The notes under the pieces: model-generated | Databases searched by the model: none | What the model saw: the letters and a program-made list of their open reading frames with translations, nothing else | Told to the model about the DNA's origin: nothing | Translations under genes and position numbers: made by a program | NCBI GenBank assembly: GCA_933228675.1 | Contig: OW121742.1 | Coordinates: 21,823,994 to 21,887,993 of the forward strand | Origin: Stomorhina lunata | Taxonomy: Eukaryota; Arthropoda; Insecta; Diptera; Rhiniidae | Direction of reading: 5' to 3' | DNA length: 64,000 nucleotides | In this document: positions 52,001-58,500 of the stretch, piece by piece | How positions within the stretch are numbered: position 1 is the stretch's first letter | Layout: each line of letters starts with the position of its first letter

Positions 52001-54806
52001 TTATGTATTTTCATTCATTGTATATAAACAATAGGATATTATGAGGATATTTAAATAAATATTTACATAAGCAATAGCTTTGTATTTATATCTAACTATT
52101 GTTATTGTATGCTTTAATATCTTTAATTAAATATGCAAATATTTATATAAAATGTTATTTCTTTTTACTTGCAGAAATAATGAAAATCTTGCACCTGGAG
52201 ATCGTTATGTACGCATTGCCTTTGAGGAGGCTGCCAAGGAAATAGATGTGGCCATTAACAATACCATAGATATGTTGTTTACAAATCGCAATCGCACTAA
52301 ACCCAATGGCGAAAGAGCTCCTCCAAATTATGGTGATCTTTTGAGAGTATTCCGTTTTCCCACAGGAGAAGCCCGACAATTGGCTAGGGCTGCTGAAATT
52401 TATGAAAGAACCTTGGTCAACATTAGAAAGCATGTTTTGAAGGGTGATAATTTAACCGTTGAAAGTGATCAGTATAAGTTTAAGGATCTTTTATCTCGAG
52501 AACATTTACATTTGGTGGCTGAGCTTTCGGGTTGTATGGAACATCGTGAAATGCCCAACTGTACGGATATGTGTTTCCATTCAAAGTACCGCACTTTAGA
52601 TGGTACCTGCAATAATCTCCTGCATCCCACTTGGGGTGCTTCCCTTACCTCTTTCAGGCGCATTGAAAAGCCTATATATGAAAATGGTTTCAGCATGCCT
52701 ATTGGCTGGACTAAGAATAAATTATATGCCGGTTTCCCTAAACCCAGTTCAAGATTGGTTTCTACTTCACTTATATCCACCAAAGATATAACTCCCGATG
52801 AGCGTATCACACATATGGTAATGCAATGGGGTCAATTTTTGGATCATGATCTGGATCATGCTATACCTTCTGTTAGTTCGGAGAGTTGGGATGGTATTGA
52901 TTGTAAGAAAACCTGTGAATTTGCTCCTCCCTGTTATCCCATTGAAGTACCACTAAATGATCCCAGAGTTAAGAATCGTAGATGCATTGATTTGGTACGT
53001 TCAAGTTCCATTTGTGGTTCCGGCATGACTTCGGTGTTCTTTGATAGTGTCCAGCATAGAGAGCAAATCAATCAATTGACTTCCTATATAGATGCCTCAC
53101 AAGTCTATGGTTTTAGCGAACAGTTTGCCAATGAATTAAGAAATCTTACCACAGATGATGGTTTGTTGCGTGTTGGTGTCCACTTTCCCAATCAACGTGA
53201 AATGCTGCCCTTTGCGGCTCCCCAAGATGGCATGGATTGCCGCCGTAATTTAGATGAAAATCAAATGAGCTGCTTTGTGGCCGGCGATATTCGTGTGAAT
53301 GAACAGGTTGGCTTATTGGCCATGCACACGATTTGGATGCGTGAACACAATCGCATTGCTGGGGAATTCAAACATGTAAATCCTCATTGGGATGGTGATA
53401 CTATTTACTATGAGGCTCGTAAAATTGTAGGAGCACAAATGCAACATATCACCTATAAGCAATGGTTGCCTTTGATTGTGGGTGAAAGCGGTATGGCCAT
53501 GTTGGGTGAATACAAAGGTTATGATTCTTCCCTCAATCCCAGTATTGCCAATGAATTTGCTACAGCTGCTTTAAGATTTGGCCACACCATAATTAACCCC
53601 ATCTTACACAGATTGAATTCATCCTTTGAACCCATACCCCAAGGTCATTTACCTTTGCATAAGGCCTTCTTTGCTCCCTGGCGCTTGGCTTATGAGGGTG
53701 GTGTTGATGCTTTAATGAGAGGTATGTTTGCTACTGCTGCCAAATTAAAAACTCCCGATCAAAATCTTAATTCTGAACTCACGGAAAAGCTGTTCCAAAC
53801 TGCTCATGCTGTGGCCTTGGATTTGGCCGCTATTAATATACAAAGAGGTCGTGATCATGGTATTCCCGGCTATAATGTTTATCGTAAATTCTGTAATCTC
53901 TCGGAAGCACAAACTTTCGAGGACTTGTCTAAGGAAATTGTAAGCAAAGATGTTAGAGATAAATTGAAGGAATTGTATGGTCATCCTGATAATATAGATG
54001 TTTGGGTAGGTGGTATCTTGGAGGAACAAGTAGAGGGAGGCAAAGTTGGACCTCTGTTCCAGTGCTTGTTAGTGGAGCAATTCCGTCGCCTACGTGATGG
54101 TGATAGATTTTATTATGAAAATCCTTCGGTATTCATGCCTCAACAATTGGAACAAATTAAACAGGCCAATTTGGGTCGTATCTTGTGTGACAATGGCGAC
54201 AAGATAGAAGAGGCAACAGACAATGTTTTTATCTTGGCTAAACATCAGGGAGGTTATAAGAAATGTGAAGATATAGCCGGTATCAATCTTTACTTCTGGC
54301 AAGATTGTGGTTCTTGCAGCAGTTTACCTCCCTTGTTTGATACCTATGTACCACAAACTTATACACATAGCAGGAATAAGAGATCTGTGGTTAAGGAAGA
54401 ACCTCAAGACTCAATGGATGCCAATAATCATTTAGAGCAGTTATGGGATATTAATGAAGAACGTGTAGGAGGTCTAGAGGAAATTGTTAGTAGTTTCCAA
54501 AAAGAGCTCAAAAAAATGCATAAGAAAATCCATAAATTAGAGGAATCTTGCGATAGTGCCAGTTCCAACAACAACAATCCCTCAAAGCCAAATAAACGCA
54601 ATCATTGTGTAGACGAAAATGGCACTACACGCTTAAACAACGAAGTTTGGACTCCCGACTATTGTACCAAATGTGAATGTCGTAAGGCTCAAGTTACATG
54701 TACAAAAGAGAAATGTGGTGAGGTTCATTGTCTGCCCGGTGTAGAACCCATAACACCACCTATGGCATGCTGTCCACATTGTCCACCAATTTTTAATAAA
54801 AATTAA
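6861..54806 (+). CDS. Pxn: Peroxidasin, eight exons, 5'-incomplete
   Basis: Secreted haem peroxidase of basement membrane; the family makes hypobromous acid and forms sulfilimine crosslinks in collagen IV (established knowledge). Exons 6861-7076, 7514-7585, 10041-10282, 13388-14209, 26811-27014, 27269-27444, 27617-27798 and 52175-54806 all have AG/GT borders and matching phases, giving 1,514 residues. Order: LRRs and LRRCT (about 1-176), Ig1 and Ig2 separated by an Asn-rich linker (178-450), Ig3 (451-545), Ig4 (546-638), peroxidase (about 760-1350), coiled stretch, VWC (about 1449-1507). Catalytic and haem residues are visible: distal QFLDHD, AGDIR, heme-linking Glu in NEQ, and proximal FGHT. 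The signal peptide and LRRNT exon lie upstream; the first exon here begins mid-codon. Introns are very large (12.6 and 24.4 kb) and repeat-filled. Drosophila and human proteins are of similar size. Identity is certain; minor exons could be missed. Confidence 0.95.
7514..7585 (+). CDS. Pxn: Pxn exon: single leucine-rich repeat
   Basis: 72 bp, one LRR unit ([19 protein letters not shown]). Acceptor TTTTTTCAG ends at 7513; donor GTAAGT starts at 7586. Phase 2 on both sides, so it could be skipped or duplicated without a frameshift. Confidence 0.9.
7735..8904. repeat. 31-bp minisatellite array
   Basis: About 37 well-conserved units with core TTTCTATAGAAAAGTTGACG. Variants GATAGG and GTTAGG segregate left to right. 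Passes directly into the 17-bp array. Confidence 0.92.
8905..9870. repeat. 17-bp satellite array
   Basis: About 55 copies of AGACGTAGTCTTATCTA, highly uniform in the centre. The unit holds AAGAC/GTCTT inverted arms around GTA. Confidence 0.95.
10041..10282 (+). CDS. Pxn: Pxn exon: last LRR and LRRCT cap
   Basis: Acceptor CACCATTTAG ends at 10040; donor GTAAGT starts at 10283. Reads FLFNNKL through [12 protein letters not shown], then TCETP and the final Cys, the typical four-cysteine LRR C-terminal cap. The exon is flanked on both sides by satellite arrays. Confidence 0.92.
10283..10900. other. Intronic unique block after LRRCT exon
   Basis: No coding or element signature seen. Confidence 0.5.
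10901..11094. repeat. Decayed 17-bp satellite
   Basis: Degenerate AGACGTAGTCTT-like units (AAAACGTAGTCTTT, AAGACGCAG), bridging unique sequence to the next 31-bp array. Confidence 0.65.
11095..12195. repeat. 31-bp minisatellite array, GTTAGG variant
   Basis: About 35 units; the central ten or so (11560-11800) are almost identical. A five-unit block at 11251 is repeated exactly 155 bp later at 11406. Confidence 0.93.
12196..12800. repeat. 17-bp satellite array, second block
   Basis: AGACGTAGTCTTATCTA units that decay rightward into CTTCTCCAA-containing variants. An AAGAAGTAGTCTTATCT variant is amplified near 12418-12500. Confidence 0.88.
12801..13387. other. Intron end before Ig1-Ig2 exon
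   Basis: Unique sequence; long T tract at about 13343-13363 serves the acceptor region. No other feature. Confidence 0.5.
13388..14209 (+). CDS. Pxn: Pxn exon: Ig domains 1 and 2 with Asn-rich linker
   Basis: 822 bp. A polypyrimidine tract and ATTAG precede it; donor GTAAGT starts at 14210. Ig1 runs from MPEIVKAP to MMVE with Cys in VELPC and YECIG. An Asn/Gln-rich low-complexity linker of about 80 residues follows (about 13666-13930). Ig2 has LDCMA, IQWYF and YRCEA. Ig2 ends at QVK, one base into the next codon. Confidence 0.94.
14300..15378. repeat. 31-bp minisatellite array
   Basis: About 34 units of the GATAGG type. A 93-bp (three-unit) block is duplicated at about 14747-14840 and 14840-14933. 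Confidence 0.92.
15379..16145. other. Intronic unique block
   Basis: No coding or mobile signature seen. Confidence 0.5.
16146..17617. repeat. 31-bp minisatellite array, GGAGGACATT variant
   Basis: About 46 units in which GGAGGACATT replaces GGAAGACATT. A ~700-bp higher-order block is duplicated: landmarks at 16417 and 16704 recur at 17131 and 17377. Confidence 0.92.
17790..18440. repeat. AT-rich ~27-bp minisatellite
   Basis: Degenerate units of GAAAATTTTCTATAAAAATT + TTATACC. Confidence 0.85.
18441..19084. other. Intronic unique block
   Basis: No coding or mobile signature; a 66-codon frame at 18633 is unremarkable. Confidence 0.5.
19085..21455. repeat. AT-rich 29-bp minisatellite array
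   Basis: About 80 units of AAAAATTTTATATCGAAAAT + TTTCTATAG, again with the TTTTCTATAGAAAA palindrome. Confidence 0.92.
21456..22640. other. Intronic unique block with a foldback repeat
   Basis: Mostly non-repetitive; holds the inverted repeat at 22285-22505. No coding signal. Confidence 0.5.
22285..22505. repeat. Foldback inverted repeat, MITE-like
   Basis: Left arm about 22300-22359 and right arm about 22430-22500 are inverted copies (GTTTAA..AATTCACG and GAGYGTGTGAGTGT blocks) with about 70 bp between. Could form a long imperfect hairpin. Confidence 0.45.
22641..23725. repeat. AT-rich ~30-bp minisatellite array
   Basis: Units of AAAAATTTTTGATAAAAAAA + TTTTCTATAG. Same family as 27905-29335. 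Confidence 0.9.
23735..24035 (+). mobile_element. mini-me/DINE-like 3' part, decayed
   Basis: Matches 33430-33700: the GAGATATGTTTAAAAATTTA block, then a shortened TTCGGGCTCGGACTTG end where the terminal hairpin is damaged. Confidence 0.5.
24060..24520. repeat. AT-rich degenerate array
   Basis: Decayed AAATTTTTxGATATA units directly after the mini-me/DINE-like remnant. Confidence 0.6.
24825..25606 (-). mobile_element. mini-me/DINE-like element, minus strand
   Basis: The 3' end at left carries a hairpin (GTCGGG..GATCGAC type) followed, on the element strand, by ACTTTCGTACTTG. The 5' end at right has GGTGAAGGGTATAAAT. Internal CATAGCTCCC blocks and a GTCC run at 25451-25470 match 32034-33703. 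Confidence 0.65.
25720..26525. repeat. Degenerate GACTATGAA/TTTGACTA repeat
   Basis: About 25-30 loose units of TACTTTGACTAGATGACTAT + GAA. A family distinct from the AT-rich arrays. Confidence 0.75.
26811..27014 (+). CDS. Pxn: Pxn exon: first part of Ig domain 3
   Basis: Acceptor TTTTACAG ends at 26810; donor GTAAAA starts at 27015. Reads [26 protein letters not shown] and ESDTG: B- to E-strand region with the first Ig Cys and the core Trp. Joins in phase to the exon at 27269. Confidence 0.92.
27269..27444 (+). CDS. Pxn: Pxn exon: end of Ig3 and start of Ig4
   Basis: Acceptor CTTTATAG ends at 27268; donor GTAAGT starts at 27445. Reads [12 protein letters not shown] (F strand of Ig3 with its second Cys), a linker, then [14 protein letters not shown] (first Cys of Ig4). 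Ends in phase 0. Confidence 0.92.
27617..27798 (+). CDS. Pxn: Pxn exon: remainder of Ig domain 4
   Basis: Acceptor TTTAAAG ends at 27616; donor GTAAGG starts at 27799. Reads [17 protein letters not shown] and [12 protein letters not shown], completing the fourth Ig fold. The following intron is 24,376 bp. Confidence 0.92.
27905..29335. repeat. AT-rich ~30-bp minisatellite array
   Basis: GATAAAAAAATTTTCTATAG-type units. A longer block around TTTTTATATCAAAAAATTTT recurs near 28527, 28769 and 29186, showing higher-order duplication. Confidence 0.9.
29605..29815. repeat. AT-rich ~30-bp minisatellite, short array
   Basis: Seven or so units of the 27905-29335 family, separated from it by 270 bp of unique GC-richer sequence. 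Confidence 0.8.
29842..30515. repeat. ~95-bp tandem repeat, seven copies
   Basis: GCCAATTTTA (or close variants) recurs at 29871, 29966, 30061, 30163, 30247, 30343 and about 30438. Each unit also has GATTGGACGCATATTTAAG and AATGATCCCAAAAATCAA. Confidence 0.9.
30735..31645. mobile_element. DNA transposon-like element with TIRs
   Basis: Left end GTAGGGTAGGAGGAGGACCA (30741) is mirrored by CTCCCCCTTCTACCCTAC at right (31621-31638). The motif GGGGCACATTTGCCA recurs in both orientations at about 30770, 31096, 31416, 31437 and 31613, like subterminal binding repeats. About 0.9 kb, no transposase frame. Target duplication not clear. Confidence 0.5.
32034..33703 (+). mobile_element. mini-me/DINE-like (Helitron-like) element, near complete
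   Basis: Starts TTTTTATACCCACCATC, followed by a GTCT microsatellite (32170-32215), then internal repeats built around CCATAGCTCCCATA (near 32335, 32490, 32660, 32860). Ends with a hairpin TTCGGC/GCCGAA and TATAACACTCTTACTTG. This layout fits the non-autonomous dipteran elements that carry GTCY proto-microsatellites. No Rep/helicase. Helitron assignment is inference. Confidence 0.65.
32170..32215 (+). repeat. GTCY microsatellite inside the mini-me-like element
   Basis: (GTCY) repeats starting GATGTCCGTCTGTCTG. Matching short runs occur at 25451-25470 (opposite strand) and near 32718. Confidence 0.85.
33704..34875. other. Intronic unique block
   Basis: AT-rich, with a long T tract near 34768-34792. 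No coding or mobile signature. Confidence 0.5.
34876..38344. repeat. AT-rich degenerate minisatellite, largest array
   Basis: About 3.4 kb of GAAAATTTTTCGATATGAAA-like units, heavily diverged, with a 42-bp unit tandemly triplicated at about 35338-35460. Interrupted at 35815-35875 by a short unique block. Confidence 0.85.
38345..38720. mobile_element. Possible mini-me/DINE-like remnant
   Basis: Contains GAAATCGGACCATGGCTCCT, resembling the internal CCATAGCTCCC blocks, and a TAACCCAATCCCCTAAGAAT block echoed at 35815-35850. No termini seen. Confidence 0.35.
38721..40026. other. Intronic unique block
   Basis: No coding or mobile signature seen before the TIR element. Confidence 0.5.
40159..40704 (-). 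mobile_element. Solo LTR of a Gypsy-type retrotransposon
   Basis: 546 bp starting TGTCACG and ending CGTAACA on the - strand (a near-perfect short inverted repeat), flanked by the 4-bp duplication ATAT (40155-40158, 40705-40708). A TATATAAGG promoter-like box lies near 40405. No second LTR, primer site or gag/pol found, so it is a solo LTR. Confidence 0.72.
40788..41096 (-). mobile_element. tRNA-derived SINE, copy 1
   Basis: Flanked by the 14-bp duplication TTCTTACTTCATCT (40774-40787, 41097-41110). The - strand head at about 41096-41020 has a pol III A box TGGTATAGCAGG and B box AGTTCAATCCCC. The body ends in an ATATATA tail near 40788. About 245 bp is shared with 45869-46118. Confidence 0.8.
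41732..42000. repeat. Two-copy tandem repeat, ~135 bp
   Basis: Two diverged copies, each with AAGTCCAATAATCTCRAT and GTTTGACTTCGTTACAT. Between the TIR element and the RTE-like fragment; origin unknown. Confidence 0.6.
42110..42560 (-). mobile_element. RTE-like C-terminal fragment, minus strand
   Basis: Diverged copy of 45418-45840: both carry the blocks around CCCAGTG.AGCATAGAGCCTC and TTAGGCATAC.TCATTCCATG. No intact frame. Confidence 0.55.
42600..42830 (+). mobile_element. RTE-like 3' end fragment
   Basis: Broken frames give [23 protein letters not shown] and [16 protein letters not shown] pieces, then a tail resembling 47461-47490. Shares order with 47240-47470. Confidence 0.5.
42940..43860 (-). 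mobile_element. Jockey-like non-LTR reverse transcriptase fragment
   Basis: On the - strand: [66 protein letters not shown], and in broken frames KILGVT and a [12 protein letters not shown] segment. A ~250-bp part (43318-43530 and 43540-43810) is tandemly duplicated, one copy carrying a deletion. Pseudogene. Confidence 0.7.
43871..44170 (+). mobile_element. Possible non-LTR remnant
   Basis: Short frame with [12 protein letters not shown], a phrase common at the end of reverse transcriptase domains, followed by unrecognised charged sequence. Weak evidence. Confidence 0.3.
44171..45417. other. Intronic block between transposon fragments
   Basis: No recognisable protein or repeat; a 102-codon frame at 44704-45012 (- strand) is low-complexity and unconvincing. 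Confidence 0.5.
45418..46650 (-). mobile_element. RTE-like element C-terminal half, split by a SINE
   Basis: On the - strand, reverse transcriptase motifs ([38 protein letters not shown]) at 46371-46604 and the tail ([24 protein letters not shown]) at 45493-45744. A SINE occupies 45849-46118. The flanking sequence matches the uninterrupted copy at 49055-49560. Confidence 0.7.
45849..46118 (-). mobile_element. tRNA-derived SINE, copy 2
   Basis: Homologous to 40838-41096. The - strand head near 46110-46050 has an A box (TGGTATAGCAGG) and a B box (GTTCGATCCCC). Bracketed by TTCCTGACT at 45840-45848 and 46119-46127. Inserted into the RTE-like copy, whose empty counterpart is at about 49190-49215. 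Confidence 0.8.
46885..47470 (+). mobile_element. RTE-like C-terminal fragment, plus strand
   Basis: Broken frames give [38 protein letters not shown] and RWKDQVEE, the conserved tail seen in RTE-like elements. It ends in a TTAAATAAAGACC-like 3' end. Related in sequence to 42600-42830. Confidence 0.55.
47475..48080. other. Intronic block between transposon fragments
   Basis: No coding or repeat signature seen. Confidence 0.45.
48085..48480 (+). mobile_element. C-terminus of a CR1-like non-LTR polyprotein
   Basis: Open to 48324, with [39 protein letters not shown] and then, in broken frames, HPF..D.PVDRT and FKS.IHK. This pattern matches the tail of many insect CR1/Jockey-like reverse transcriptases (recalled, not searched). 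Different family from the flanking RTE-like pieces. Confidence 0.55.
48490..49050 (+). mobile_element. RTE-like reverse transcriptase fragment, inverted copy
   Basis: Plus-strand reading gives [13 protein letters not shown], [17 protein letters not shown] and EYADDVCLL pieces with stops and frameshifts. It is the inverted counterpart of 49370-49900, so two degraded copies face each other. Confidence 0.65.
51015..51040. repeat. 26-bp direct repeat, left of captured Pxn fragment
   Basis: Identical to 51267-51292. It encodes, on the - strand, the KLVVGGT part of the element's endonuclease. Each copy is continuous with the adjoining endonuclease sequence, so it reads as a target-site duplication. 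Confidence 0.9.
51047..51260 (+). pseudogene. Captured fragment of Pxn peroxidase exon
   Basis: Copy of 53681-53901 in the same orientation, with about 14 substitutions and one 8-base deletion that breaks the frame. It begins inside a codon run (CGCTTGGC) and ends at TGTAATCTC, both mid-exon, so there are no splice sites, start or poly(A). It sits inside the endonuclease region of an opposite-strand RTE-like element and is bracketed by a 26-bp direct repeat. Seven of about 12 changed codons are synonymous in the parent frame. No function is implied. Confidence 0.92.
51267..51292. repeat. 26-bp direct repeat, right of captured Pxn fragment
   Basis: Second copy of the repeat at 51015-51040; it joins upstream endonuclease sequence (GERLIELC) on the - strand. 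Confidence 0.9.
51491..52174. other. Intron end before Pxn last exon
   Basis: Unique AT-rich sequence with a GT microsatellite near 51765-51795 and a TTTTACTTGCAG acceptor. Confidence 0.5.
52175..54806 (+). CDS. Pxn: Pxn last exon: haem peroxidase and VWC domains
   Basis: 2,632 bp with one long open frame; acceptor TTACTTGCAG ends at 52174; TAA stop at 54804-54806. The distal site [10 protein letters not shown] (Gln, heme-linking Asp, His) lies near 52827-52856. AGDIRVNEQ holds the distal Arg and heme-linking Glu; Gln replaces the Met that myeloperoxidase uses for its third heme bond, as in other peroxidasins. Proximal His is in [11 protein letters not shown] and the NIQRGRDHG signature is present. 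After an RNKR site and a heptad-like charged segment, a Cys-rich VWC module (CVDENG to CCPHC) ends the protein. A diverged copy of 53681-53901 sits upstream at 51047. Confidence 0.97.
54372..54383 (+). other. Pxn: Furin-like cleavage motif RNKR in Pxn
   Basis: Codons for RNKR followed by SV lie after the peroxidase domain and before the coiled segment and VWC domain. It fits the R-x-K/R-R proprotein convertase consensus. Human peroxidasin is known to be processed in the same interdomain region; cleavage here is inferred. Confidence 0.6.
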
Positions 54807-54808
54807 GC

Positions 54809-54814
54809 AATAAA
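54809..54814 (+). terminator. Pxn polyadenylation signal candidate
   Basis: AATAAA lies three bases after the Pxn stop codon. Further AATAAA copies occur near 54932 and 55148, so several 3' ends are possible. Confidence 0.45.
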
Positions 54815-55182
54815 CATCACGGTTTTTTTATTGAGAACAAAATTTGATTGTCTTTTTAAAGTAAAATGTATAACTCTTTTTTAACTCTGATACACAGTAA
54901 TAATTTCTCGGAATTATTAAATTTTATGCACAATAAATTAGTTCAAAAAGGATAACAAATTAAATTAAAGCAAAAAAAGAAAACTAAAATTAATTCTAGG
55001 ATTCTTTAACACTTTTAAGAATAAAACACAATGAATGGCCAAACTTAAACCAAAAAAAATGGAGATTAAATAAAAAATTATATATAATTATAGAAAAACT
55101 AATGTAATAATAAAAAAATAAAGAAAAAAAATATATAAGAATGAACAATAAATTTTAAGGACTTTTATTTTTTTTATCACTT

Positions 55183-55188
55183 TTTATT
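55183..55188 (-). terminator. Acot13 polyadenylation signal candidate
   Basis: TTTATT on the + strand is AATAAA on the gene strand, about 38 bases past the stop codon. A second copy lies at 55164-55169. Confidence 0.45.
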
Positions 55189-55225
55189 ATATAATCAACT
55201 ATTTATCAGGTATTTTCAATTATCT

Positions 55226-55567
55226 CTATTTAAAATCAACAAATTTTGTGTGAGAACCTTTGGCAATTATCGAATTATCTTTCTTGTGCTTTAAAACACA
55301 TTCTAAGAAGGCCAACTTTTTGCCCGCCTTCAGTAAATTCGCATCAATTAACACATCATCGCCTTCTTTGGCTGCCTTAAGATAATCAACACTTATACTA
55401 ACCGACACCCCCGGATGACAGGGTTTCGACATGAGCGCATAAGTAGTAACCATATCAACTAGAGTAGCCGTAAAACCACCATGTAAACCACCCAAACGAT
55501 TCAGATGTTCACTACTCACAGTGAATTCAGCTGTACATTTGCCCTCGCCGCCACTCGTGATTTTAAC
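55226..55567 (-). CDS. Acot13: Acot13 exon 2: most of the hotdog domain
   Basis: 342 bp from VKITSGGEG to KFVDFK and stop. The acceptor on the gene strand is TTTGTGTCCAG (+ strand complement at 55568-55578). Reading upstream past this acceptor gives only low-complexity residues, so the splice is preferred over an internal ATG start. Confidence 0.93.
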   Translation of the reverse strand, partial: VKITSGGEGKCTAEFTVSSEHLNRLGGLHGGFTATLVDMVTTYALMSKPCHPGVSVSISVDYLKAAKEGDDVLIDANLLKAGKKLAFLECVLKHKKDNSIIAKGSHTKFVDFK

Positions 55568-58500
55568 CTGGACACAAAAGAAGAAATCGAAAGTAAAGAG
55601 GCAAATACTTAGTTTAAGGTTTAATTGTCTCAAGTAAGAATTTTATTAGGAAAGTTAGTCAAATGTTTAGTTAGATGAAACGTTGATAAGCTAATGATGA
55701 TGATGATGTTGACGTTGTAAATAGGGTTTAAATTTCAATTACTTAATTGATGAAGAATGTCAACAATATTTTTGAATGATGAAATGTATGAAAATGATAA
55801 AATGAAATAGATTTGAAATTTATATACATAAATGATAATTTCGACTGTGAAGATTTTGGTATGTTAATTAAAATTTACAAATTATCGGTAATTTTTTAAA
55901 GTGAAATTATAAATATGGGCAAATCCGAACAACGTTAAACCAAGGACAAAATTTTAAAACTTTCAAAATCACGTCATTTACCATATGTTGATCCTTTAGA
56001 ATATATAATGGATACAATTTTTGATTGCTCCGTTCGTGAATGGCAGTTCTTTATTTGCACCCATCTCGAATTTTTAAATTTTTTTTTATAAAATAATAGG
56101 TTTTTTTAAAGTCCATAAAAATTCCAAAAACGTCCATTTAGTTATCAAGTTTCAGTAGAGGCTCAAAGTCTGCTTAATTGTATACAATTGGATGTAAAAG
56201 ACCCCATCAAAAGTAATTGGAGTGATATAAATAACGTCAAGTAAAAAGGGCTCACAGTGTGTAGCGTCCGTCACAGAAATTAAGGTTTTTTTAATTTGAT
56301 AAGTGCAATTTTTCTTTTTTCTCCAATTAAACTTGGTTCGTAAAGAGAACTTATAATATGCTTAACATTAGGCTTAAAATATATAGATGTTTATATAGCA
56401 TTTTACAAAATAATATGTAAAGGAAAGTGTTTAGCGTCCGTCACAGTATATATTTTTCACAAAATAATATTTATTAAATACAAAATTTACCCGCAATAAC
56501 ACGGTCTATATCCACAAATTAAATTTAAGATATTAGGTGCTAAAAAAATATACAGCCGCAGCATTCTTGGGACGAAAAATAAGACGTAAAAAGTGTAAAA
56601 CTTTAAATAAATATATTTATTTAGCCGTTTTGTGAAATATTAAATTGTGCCCAAAAATCGCATTTTAACTGCGAACATAAAAAGGAAGGAGATGAAATTC
56701 GGGAACAAATAAAACCATTATTTTCACTAATTAACGAATCCTTAAAAAAATATATGAAATATGAATTTTTTCCCAATAAAAAACATTCAAGTAAAAACTG
56801 TATCGTCCGTTACGTAGCGTCCGCAACAGTACATTTATAGATTTTTGATGAAACTGAAAAGCTGTTTTGTAATCCTCTGATTTTCCTCTATCTTTAATGT
56901 ATTTACAATTTTTCTATTACTATGACCGATTTGATAAAATTTACAGAAACACGTGTTGAAAAAAAATCACTTCCATTTTTTGTAGAACGACAATGGGATA
57001 CATTTAAGTACATATGTGATCTATGAATCTATAATCCTAGTCCTTGAGGTTTTGACCGGTTTTAAAAAGATTAGCACACAACAAAAATTTTAATGGAAAA
57101 ATTAGGTGTAGCAATATTTTAAAATAAAATTTTCTACAAAAAAACTCTGAATAAAAAAATTTGCTACTACACTCTAAATCATAAAGTGGTTCTAACACTT
57201 AAGCGTTTTGTTCACAACTAAGATTGTAGTGCCGCGTGCAAAGGTAATTTTCCTACGATTGCAAAAAATGCCCTTTTTCCAAAACAAGTCTGAAAAAAGC
57301 AAACTAATTACCGTTCATATGATTAGAACCACTTAACTAATCTTAATTAAAATCAAGTAAGAAAGTGCTATAGTCGGTCAAGCCCGACCATACGATACCC
57401 TTCACCACTAAGGTCAAAGGTGTTATTTTTCCTGTATAAAGACAAATATTTGCTAAATTTTGCCATTATACAAACATTTTCTCAAAACTTATATATTTAA
57501 CCTGTTTCCGTCATTTGGACTTATATGAGAGCTAGGGTAAAATGTGGACCGATTATCTCAAAATTTGGCAATTGATTCCATTTATTACAAAAATTATGTG
57601 TTCAAAAAATAAACTTAAAATTCCCATTATCTTCAGATTGATGAGCGTTTTAGTGATTTTTGTCTCATTTAGTGCGTTTTGACGGAAGAGTTTGTATGGG
57701 AGCTACGGTCAAATGTGGACCGATTTCAATGAAATTTGGTACAGTGATTTAAGATTACATAAGCAGTATTTGTTTCAAATTTAAAAAAAACACTATTGAT
57801 ATTTGTGGTCAATATATCAATTCTGGGAAGTGTGACCTATGGGAGGTACCATAAATAATGGACCGATTTTGACCAATTTCAATAGCCATGGTCCTACTAC
57901 CAAAAAAAGTAACACTAGACTTAGAGAGAAAGTGAGTAGTAGAGAAGAGGAGTTGTGCCTAAGACTTTCCCATAGGACCATTTGAATCTCATTATTAAAC
58001 CTAAGACCCAGCAAGAACTTGGTTTTGCGTATATTTAGACCGGGCCATAAGGTCCTGGATAATGTGCAAGTAGCCAAGTTATGCCAGTTCTCTGCTGTTT
58101 CCTCACCGATCCAAGACTTGATGCCCAATAAAAGGTTACAAAAAGGTGGTGCTATTTCTGTCACCGCGAGCGTCAGTTCCTGGCTCGACCCCAGCAAAGT
58201 CTTACTCTGTACTTCGTTGACAAACTAATGACAGCTAATCTACACGACTTGACTAATTTTGAGATTATATTTTAATTTTTTGAAAATATTGTTCAACAAA
58301 TATATTAAATTAAGAATAATCTCTCTCCGGTACGTTGAAATATGCTACAAAAACTTTAGATAGAAATGACAGCTTATAATTCAAATTTTTCATACAAAAT
58401 TTTTACTATAAGACTTTGATAATTTTTAAATTCGTTTACTTATTGCGGCTTAAGAATTTATTATTTTTATTAAAATAATTTTTATTTATTGTCTTAATTT

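Larger units (their letters stand above)
54807..55225. other. Convergent 3' region between Pxn and Acot13
   Basis: 419 bp between the two stop codons, AT-rich, with polyadenylation hexamers for both strands. The 3'UTRs may overlap. No repeat or extra gene seen. Confidence 0.6.

Noticed and set aside
52469..52810. Minus-strand 113-codon frame
   Set aside because: Antisense shadow of Pxn; codons on the + strand clearly encode peroxidase.
53745..54029. Minus-strand 94-codon frame within the Pxn last exon
   Set aside because: Antisense of the peroxidase domain. It resembles the frame at 51145-51411 only because that region contains the captured Pxn fragment.
57817..58197. Single 126-residue protein on the minus strand
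   Set aside because: It fuses a non-LTR RNase H fragment with mini-me/DINE-like sequence; starts at a non-ATG codon and has no host-gene features.
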